Assembly: GCF_003265705.1 (NCBI RefSeq)
Contig: NW_020312785.1
Location: forward strand, 25,370,561 to 25,434,560
DNA: 64,000 bases
Source: Callorhinus ursinus
Lineage: Eukaryota; Chordata; Mammalia; Carnivora; Otariidae
Direction: 5' to 3'
Shown here: one piece after another, positions 57,090 through 64,000 of the stretch
Numbering within the stretch: the first letter of the stretch is position 1
Layout: each line of letters begins with the position of its first letter
Program-made: the position numbers and the translations under genes
Notes under the pieces: model-generated
What the model was told of the DNA's origin: nothing
The model's database searches: none
The model's input: the letters and a program-made list of their open reading frames with translations, nothing else

Positions 57090-57240
57090 AATACCCTTCA
57101 AAGTTTCATTGCCTTCAGGAAAAATCCAAATTTCTTAGAACAGAAGGCCTTTCCTAATCAGAAACTTCATTTCTTCTCCCATGGCTCCAACATTTCCATC
57201 TGGCCCCTAAAACCTATTTTGAGATTCTTCATATTCTCCC
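57090..57240 (+). repeat. Possible L2 fragment
   Basis: ggaaaaatccaaatttctta and catctggcccctaaaaccta are like the L2 3' half. Confidence 0.35.
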
Positions 57241-57775
57241 TCTTTTGCTGTTGCCATGCAGATGCAGAGGGCCCAGTGGAGTCTGCAGGACTCTCAAGAA
57301 TGGCTGAACCAAGCAATGGAAATAACCTGTGCCTGTGTGAAACCGGGAAACTTCATCGGCTGTACTATAGAGAATGATGTGAGAAAGAAATAAGTTGTTT
57401 TTGTATTTAATGCAGAGATATGGTCCTTGCTGTTAAACAAGTAATCTGGCATAGCTAGTATATTTAGGAGTAGAAATATTGATTACAAGAATAATATCTT
57501 CAATAGATGATGACTAGCAAAATGGGCTAAACAAATAGGGCGTTTTTTGGCAGAAAGATCAAATCCATGAGTGTTCCCAAAATGGAGTGCAAAAGTAGAA
57601 ATAGATGAAAACCACAAAATAAGTACTAGTAGTGATGGAAAATTCCAGACATGGTAATATGCATGTAAATTTGTTTCCAGGGAAACATACAGAAAATGAA
57701 GAAGAAAACAATTGTTGAAGAGATTTTAAGAAAAATATTTCTCTAGCTTAAGTAAGAGATGGAATTTCAAACTTA
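57241..57775. other. Unassigned sequence
   Basis: No recognisable feature. Confidence 0.45.
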
Positions 57776-57785
57776 AATTGCTTAT

Positions 57786-57881
57786 GGGGATGCCTGGCTG
57801 GCTCAACAGTAGAGCATGCGACTCTTGATCTAGGAGACATGAGTTTGAGCCCCACGTTGTGTGGAGAGATTACTTAAAAAC
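57786..57881 (+). mobile_element. Short tRNA-derived carnivoran SINE with 10-bp TSD
   Basis: gggatgcctggctggctcaa head, agcatgcgactcttgatcta middle and agagattacttaaaaac tail. Flanked by aattgcttat at 57776-57785 and 57882-57891. Confidence 0.85.
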
Positions 57882-58279
57882 AATTGCTTATCAAATGTAA
57901 GGCAGGATAAATTAAAGAGACTATTACTAGACTTACTCTTGGGAAAGATCAAAATTCCAAAGACAAACGGATGCTAAATGCTTACAAAAAAATGAAAAAA
58001 AAATTGCTTCCAAGGATTAGTAATTGTACACTCACCAGATTTCTTACTACTAATACTGAATACAACAGCAGTTGCCTTCAAAGGGATGGAAAATAATGTT
58101 CACTTGACAAATTTTATATTCAGCCAAATTGCTAGAAGAAAACATTTTCAAACATGTAAGAACACAGAAAGATTATTTTTGTTCACTTTTTTTTATGAAA
58201 GATACTATAGGATATATTTCAGGAAAGTCAAAATGAAAAGAGGGAAAGAGAACTAGTTAAGATCAAGAAACTGGAACAA

Positions 58280-58464
58280 GGGACACCTGGGTGGCTCAGT
58301 TGCTTAAGCAGCTGCTTTGGGCTCAGGCCATGATTCCAGGGTTCTGAGTTCCAACTCGGAGTTGGAACTGCTCAGCAGGGAGCCTCCTTCTCCCTCTCCC
58401 CTGCTTCTGCTCTCTAACACTCTCTCAAATAAATAAATAAAATTAAAAAAAAAAAAAGAGAGAG
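58280..58464 (+). mobile_element. Can-SINE with internal palindrome and 15-bp TSD
   Basis: Head gggacacctgggtggctcag and a normal tail. The usual tRNA B-box-to-body junction is replaced by a perfect inverted repeat at 58348-58368. Flanked by aagaaactggaacaa (58265-58279) and aagaagttggaacaa (58465-58479). Confidence 0.9.
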
Positions 58465-58479
58465 AAGAAGTTGGAACAA

Positions 58480-59200
58480 ACCAGGAGGTAGTGAAGGGAG
58501 TCACCCCTGGATAGTTCTGAAACATGCCAAGATGGTTATGGCTAGAGATTGGTATGAAAAAAGGAGATACTCCATGTAGTAGGCAGATTAATAAATGAAG
58601 TTAAACCGAGGAAAAATAAATTATTTCTTTAGAGATTAGAAGAAAAAGATATAACTCTAAACTCCATACCAATAAAATCTCAGAGTTGCCCGTTTCACAC
58701 AATTTTCATAGAGCAATTGTTTGTCTGGAATGAGGAAAGATCAGAATTTGAGGAAAAAGAAACTTAAGCTTCACCTTTGCCTCACCTTTGCCTCAATTAG
58801 CACTGGTTTTTATCTAAAAGGAAAGATAAATACTCTTTACAAAGTACAATCTGAGAAGTGTCTCTACAGAGTGACAGAATTAGAGTTTGTCAGGTGTGCA
58901 TTAAATTTAAAAACATTTTACTCCAGAACAAGAAGATCATAAGTTATGCAATTTTGCAAACTTGAAAGTGCTTTTTAAATAGGTCCCCTTTTCTTGACAT
59001 AGAATTTGTTTACAGAATTAATAGAAAATACATGGTTTTTGCTATTGACATTATATTTCTGTATGTTTTAAAAATAAAGCCCCATACATCCAGGATTGAA
59101 ACATAAGTTGAAAGGTAGCATTTAGAAGAGAAAATGACAGGATTTCTCATTAAGATATCATAGTTATCACTAAATTAGCATTCTCCTTACTAACTATAGA
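58480..59200. other. Unassigned sequence
   Basis: Includes an 11-bp tandem duplication (tcacctttgcc) at 58771-58792; otherwise nothing is recognised. Confidence 0.45.
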
Positions 59201-59286
59201 ATGAATCATGGAACACTACATCAAAAACTAATGATGTAATGTATGGTGATTAACATAACATAATAAAAAAAAGAAAAAAAAAGAAA
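59201..59286 (+). mobile_element. Truncated young L1 3' end
   Basis: gaatcatggaacactacatc through tgattaacataacataataa and an A/G tail. No clear duplication. It abuts a hairpin-like A-run/T-run structure. Confidence 0.85.
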
Positions 59287-59316
59287 GCATGCCCATGCGT
59301 TTTTTTTTTTTTTTTT

Positions 59317-60669
59317 AAAGAAATAGTAGTAACTTTCGCTCTCTAGATTTAACTGGTGTCACTCGTTTTGGCTCTGAAACAGAGGGTTTTGCTCATTTAT
59401 TAGCTTTATCTGAACTAAATATATATATAGAAGTAAGGACTATATTTTGTGTCCATGGAACACTCAGGAAATGAATGAATTTATTTTTGTCGTGTCCAAA
59501 TATGAAGAAGAGCAGCTTTTTCCCCCTTTCTTTCTTTAAATTCAAGAATGAGTTCAAATAATGGAAATATGCTCTTTGTATGAACATATATGTTGGGGTC
59601 TCTATCACGGTGCCTTATCTTCCACAGTGCAAAAGACCACGGTAGGAATGAATAAAATGCTTTTTGATAAAGAAAAGGAGGAGGAAGATCTTGTTGCTAA
59701 TTTAGTACCCTCCTACATTCTTTTAGTGGCAAGTCTTGAGAGAAAATAGGTTGCTAGAGTGTGCAGCCTAACATGGTTTATTGATCAGCTGCAGGGAAGA
59801 AGGGGCAATGAAAACAAGAAGCTAATGCAGTAGCAAAGAGAAGAGAAATTCTGTCCTGACAAACAGATAAAGCCTAAAGCTAAAAACAGGTACAATAGGA
59901 TTTGTGATAGAAAAGTAGAAAATAAATATCACAGGCTTTAAAATCCCAAAAGAGAATTGAGAAATTAATCATATCAGTTCCAAAGCTCCCCTCTTTTTAT
60001 ATTCAGTAAATACTACATATTTAAAGGCAAAAAGTCCATCCTTGAAGGCAACATCGATCTGAAGTACCATTCTTGTCCTGTACACTAGTATTGGAGGTGA
60101 GCATATATTGGTGGTCGGAAGAGAAACGCTGTTATAATTCCACCAGAGTCCCCTCAGTGAAACAGCTCAAGTGTTGGCGGTCCCGTGCACACATGTTTTT
60201 TGTTTGCTTATTTTTCCAGGGAATCTGCCATAAGGACTGAATTTTACAGTATACTATCGTATAATGTAGGTCATGTTCCTTTTATAAGTTTTTGAGTCTA
60301 TCCTCCGCCCTCAACCTTGAACTGGTGTCACTCTCTTGCCCCTTCAGACTGTTAAGAGGAAAGTGTAAAACAGTGAAATGTGTCAAAAAGCCTTAGAAAA
60401 TCAACTGTGGCATCATGTGTATCTGAAAGATGGAGCGGAGGAAGAAGCCAGACAGGGTTAGGCTGAGTGGAAAGGAAAATAACAAGTGGAGGTAATTCTT
60501 TCCAGCAATTTGGTCTGAAAAAGGAACTTAAACTTAAGGAGAAATGTGTTCAAATTCAAAGGGTTATAAAATAAAAATACAGTGAAACTTCTTCCATGGG
60601 AAAGCAGGAGGGAAGGACAGACTCATATCAAATTTTTGAGTAACTTCATGCTTAGTGTTTTCTATTCAT
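59317..60669. other. Unassigned sequence
   Basis: No recognisable gene or repeat. A GC-richer patch lies at 60110-60200. Confidence 0.45.
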
Positions 60670-60714
60670 TTTTGAAGTTGGTATGACTAATATGAATCAT
60701 AACAATTCACAGTG

Positions 60715-60890
60715 GGTGAACACCTGATGTGTCAATGTTCACTGAAGCTGGAAATAATCCTATAAGGGAAGATACAGTTAACTTAGTTTTAAAGAAAAAA
60801 CTGAAACACAGAGAACTAACTAACTAGCAGATGACCACACATTTAGTAAGTGTAGAGTTTTGTTCCAGAGCCTATATTCTTAGTTAGTAT
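60715..60890 (-). repeat. MIR
   Basis: ggtgaacacctgatgtgtca, ataatcctataagggaagat, actgaaacacagagaactaa and cacatttagtaagtgtagag follow the reverse MIR consensus. Confidence 0.65.
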
Positions 60891-61294
60891 AATTGAGTGC
60901 ATCTCAAACTTAGTGAGCAGTGTTAGCTATATATAGGGCTTAAGTATTTTGGTCATAGTTTGTAGAAGTAGAATTATACTCCAAATAATGAAAAGGGGAA
61001 AATTTTGAGGGCTTATAAAAATTTTCTGGTTTAGTTTTCAAGGTCCCACTAACATTGGGACTAGGGCTTTTGAGTATTATTGAAGACACTATTTGAATTT
61101 GACCATAGTATGTGAATTCCTTTTCTTTCTTTTTTCCAATAAAACACTGCATTTGATCAGATACTATAAGAAAAATGGGTCTAGAAGAAGTACTTGGCCG
61201 GAAGGGCAGGGGAGGGGGGTTGGCTAACAGAATTGAGAGAAAATATGAAGAACTCAGACCCTGGGGGTTGAAAAGTAAAATTCTTTCTTATCTC
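60891..61294. other. Unassigned sequence
   Basis: No recognisable feature; a G-rich run ggggaggggggttgg near 61210 is short. Confidence 0.45.
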
Positions 61295-61745
61295 TAATTA
61301 TATTAGCTTTCTACTTTGTGTAACAAAATACCATGATCTAATTGATTTAGAACAACAGAAATTTATTGCATCACAGTTCTGGAGACTAGAAGTCTGAAAT
61401 CCAAATGTCCGGGGACCCAAAAACCTGTAGGGGAAGGGTCCTTCCTTGCCTCTTGCATCTTCTTAGACCCCATTCACTGACTTGTGCTAGCATAGTTCCA
61501 ATCTTCAGCAGACATTCTCTCTGTGTTTTTTCTCATAGTCTTTTCTCTGTGTATGTCTGCATCTGTGTCAAATGTCACCTTTTTATAAGGACTCCTGTCA
61601 TACTGGATTAGGGTCCACCTTAATGATTTCATTTTAACTTAATTACCTCTGTAAGACCTATTTCCAAATAAGATCACATTCTGAAGTATGGGAGGCTAGA
61701 ACTTCAACATATCTTTTTTGAGGACACAATTCAATTCATAACACC
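61295..61745 (-). mobile_element. MLT1-type MaLR solo LTR
   Basis: Reverse complement of an MLT1 LTR: gtaacaaaataccatgatct, caacagaaatttattgcatc, cacagttctggagactagaa, ttttataaggactcctgtca, gaacttcaacatatcttttt and a cacaattcaattcataacac end. Confidence 0.75.
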
Positions 61746-62500
61746 AGTATTTCCAATACAGAAGATTCTCAAATTAAGAGTAGCCTAGAGAAATATTAGG
61801 GGCATTAAGATATAGTAAGCGAGCATAGACCAAGCCAAGGGCAGGCCATTCTGCTTGTATTAAGATCTCTTAAAGAACTATGGTTATCCCTGTTAGAACT
61901 TCTTACCTACTAAAAATTACTTATAAAAAGATTAAGAACATCATCCCCCAAAGCCTAATCTACCAAAATACCCATAATTAAGTATGTATGGAGAGGCATA
62001 TCTATAAGAGTTATTGTGTGGCTTTTGCATTAATTAAAATAATATGCCCTTTACATTTTAAAGTTTTTGAGAGAGCCTGGAATAAAAGAGAATGAGATTA
62101 AGATAAAAGACTTCTGGCACCTAAATTTCTACATAACAAAAAGTGGGTTGAGAAAATAGGCCCATTGCCAATAGGGAAATATTATTTTAAAACCTTTCAT
62201 ATATAAGCAGGCAGAATAATTAAAGAAACTTTCGGAAAGCAGGGTAATGGACTGTAAAGAAGAAAAGACTAGGGAGTCACTACTACGCAGCCTAACCAAG
62301 GTATGTTTCCTAAAACTGGATTAGAGAGACCTGACATTTCCTCCGTGAGATTTTGAACTTGCCATAAAAAACAAAGTGACTGTGTTTCCTTTCTCCAAAA
62401 AGAAGTCTTTATTACTTTTATCTTTTTTCGTTTCAGCATTCTACGATTGGTGTCCAGGAGACAAACATAACTGTTTCTATATATCATAGGTCTTCATTTA
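61746..62500. other. Unassigned sequence
   Basis: No recognisable feature. Confidence 0.45.
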
Positions 62501-62514
62501 AAAAGTAAATACTC

Positions 62515-62528
62515 AAAAAAAAAAAAAA
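62515..62528 (+). mobile_element. Poly(A)-only insertion between 14-bp duplications
   Basis: A pure A run lies between two exact copies of aaaagtaaatactc (62501-62514 and 62529-62542). This is the form of a retroposed insertion reduced to its tail. Confidence 0.6.
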
Positions 62529-62729
62529 AAAAGTAAATACTCCAAGACACATAGATCATGAAATCCTGGATTTCAACCTGATACTGGCATTGGATGAGAC
62601 TACTGGCAATCATGGAATGGGGCCAGTGGATTTTGCAGGTGACAAGGAAGTGAACATGGAAAAGAGGACTGAACACAGTAGGTAAGATCATTGTGGGAAA
62701 AATAAACTCACTGCTTTCCCCCTTCAGAC

Positions 62730-63180
62730 CTCCTGGTGGCAAAATGCTTTCCTCCCCGACTCCCACCCCGGTCACTCCTCAACTTTAGGCTAGCCCCTGC
62801 GATTTACCTTCCCAAACATAACACAGGAAAGGCTTCAAATATTTCCGTGAGGTTGTTCTCTCGTACCTCTCGCATTGCCATGAGAAAGGCTTCCCTGAAG
62901 CTAGATGCTGCTCCTTTATACTTAATTCCCCAGCTGAACACACTAGAAACCGACCCAAGGCCAGCATATGGCAGCAAGAAGCCAGGACCAGTTAGGCCTG
63001 CCCCTCGAAGAAGCAGACCCTCCCAGCCAAGATCAACCCCCATCAGCTGAGTCCAGCCCACTCTTCAGCCTGCAAATGAGCCCACTTGAGATAAGAAAAG
63101 CTGCACTAGCCGACTGGATTTTATGGTCATTTGTTACCCAGCTTTATGTAGCAAGACCCAACCAATACTTTCTCAGCTAA
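62730..63180 (+). mobile_element. GC-richer block, possible MLT1-group LTR remnant
   Basis: The second half (tcagctgagtccagcccact; cagcctgcaaatgagcccac; tttatggtcatttgttaccc) resembles the end of an MLT1-group LTR. The first half is not recognised. A 104-codon plus frame (62736-63050) and an 85-codon minus frame overlap and show no domain. Confidence 0.35.
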
Positions 63181-64000
63181 AAAGAAATGATCATGAAATA
63201 GAGAGCCTACTCTCCTATATGAGGTACTGAAGAAGCATTTTCTCTTTTATTCATGTAACGGCCTTGCCACAATATATGTTTTATTTACATTCACATGACA
63301 GAGTTAATAGTTGTGCTTTTTTGTTTTGTCTGTTTTTTTTTAAATCAAATTAAGATTCCTCATCTATAGATGAATCAAAATTGTTAATGATTGTTATACT
63401 ACCTTCTGTAATGTTTATTTTAAAATATTGCATTGTCACTGAGAAACCAGAAGATCAAGGGTAGGGCCATCCCTTCTTCTTATGCAGCTGCATTTTAATT
63501 TTAATCAGTAATTAATCTCTTCTAACATCCCTTTTTATGTCCTCCTACATAAGGCCCTAAATTAAGAATAATAAAACTGCCAATGTGTCTTTTACTCCTA
63601 AATCATCCTTATCACTTCCCAGACAGATGCTAGGTAGCACCAAAGCTTTACTCTACCTTATAAAAGGAAGGATGCTAGAAATATGTAGGTATATTTGGAA
63701 TTCTCAATTTTTTTTTAATTAGCTCAATCATATTTGAAGAGCTTTTCTATTTTTCAAACACGCAATACTAGTGTGTGTGTGTCAAGTCACAAAGCCAGAA
63801 TAACTCAGCCCTAGCTTAATTTTATAAGGTCAAATGTTATTAATATAAATGGATTTTAATAGTTTACTTCTTTTTGGATATGTAGAGCCATATATATTTG
63901 TACGTAAATGTTGACACAATGACCCCTAACAAATTGACTTATTTAAATACTTCATTTCTAGACTACAACACATTTTTCTATTATTGATGCTTGTAGCTCA
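63181..64000. other. Unassigned AT-rich sequence
   Basis: No recognisable feature up to the window end; a short (GT)n run lies near 63771. Confidence 0.45.

Noticed and set aside
60110..60200. GC-richer patch with ggcggtcccgtgcac as a possible CpG promoter
   Set aside because: It is under 100 bp with only two or three CpG dinucleotides, far below a CpG island.

Overview
This is nuclear DNA of a mammal in the order Carnivora. The clearest marker is a tRNA-Lys-derived Can-SINE present in about 26 copies. Most copies open with a head like gcctgggtggctcag, carry a ccctgggatcatgacctgagc box (read on the reverse strand), and end in a CT-rich stretch plus a TAAATAAATAAA tail. The wording of this head fits arctoid carnivorans (bears and panda, mustelids, pinnipeds) better than dogs or cats. 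Young L1 copies also share a carnivoran-type 3' UTR ending near tcatggaacactacatcaa. I cannot name the species from this window.

The window is AT-rich and is a gene desert or the inside of a very large intron. No multi-exon gene, CpG island, bacterial-type operon, CRISPR array or RNA gene is visible. Almost every open frame is a by-product of repeats. The only candidate for cellular coding sequence is one weak exon-like segment on the minus strand at 45856-45934, which has good splice-site matches.

Layout. 1-4460: a Can-SINE tail, then the 3' end of an ERVL provirus whose MLT2-type LTR was split by a Tigger2 transposon (which carries a GC-rich insert) and by an MLT1-type MaLR provirus. 4460-20400: AT-rich sequence with scattered MaLR LTRs, MIRs, Can-SINEs and old L1 fragments. 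20400-27370: a dense L1 block in which young carnivoran L1 copies sit inside old L1 copies with clear target-site duplications. 27370-28960: a minus-strand ERVL pol fragment. 28960-33550: mostly unassigned, with MIRs and SINEs. 33555-36114: an end-to-end Tigger1 transposon with a decayed transposase gene and a SINE inside. 36115-41760: an old L1 carrying a young L1 and an ERV1-type solo LTR. 41760-48100: unassigned AT-rich sequence, including a diverged direct repeat pair and the exon-like segment. 48100-49440: an L1 with an inverted 5' part. 49440-59320: SINEs, L2, L1 and microsatellites. 59320-64000: MIR, MaLR-like remnants and a poly(A)-only insertion.

The sequence records a stratified history: MIR, L2 and ERVL/MaLR as the old layer, Tigger1 and Tigger2 next, then carnivoran L1 and Can-SINE. 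I found no previously undescribed functional system. The observations worth following are the exon-like segment, the captured GC-rich insert in Tigger2, the diverged duplication, and several unusual retroposition scars.
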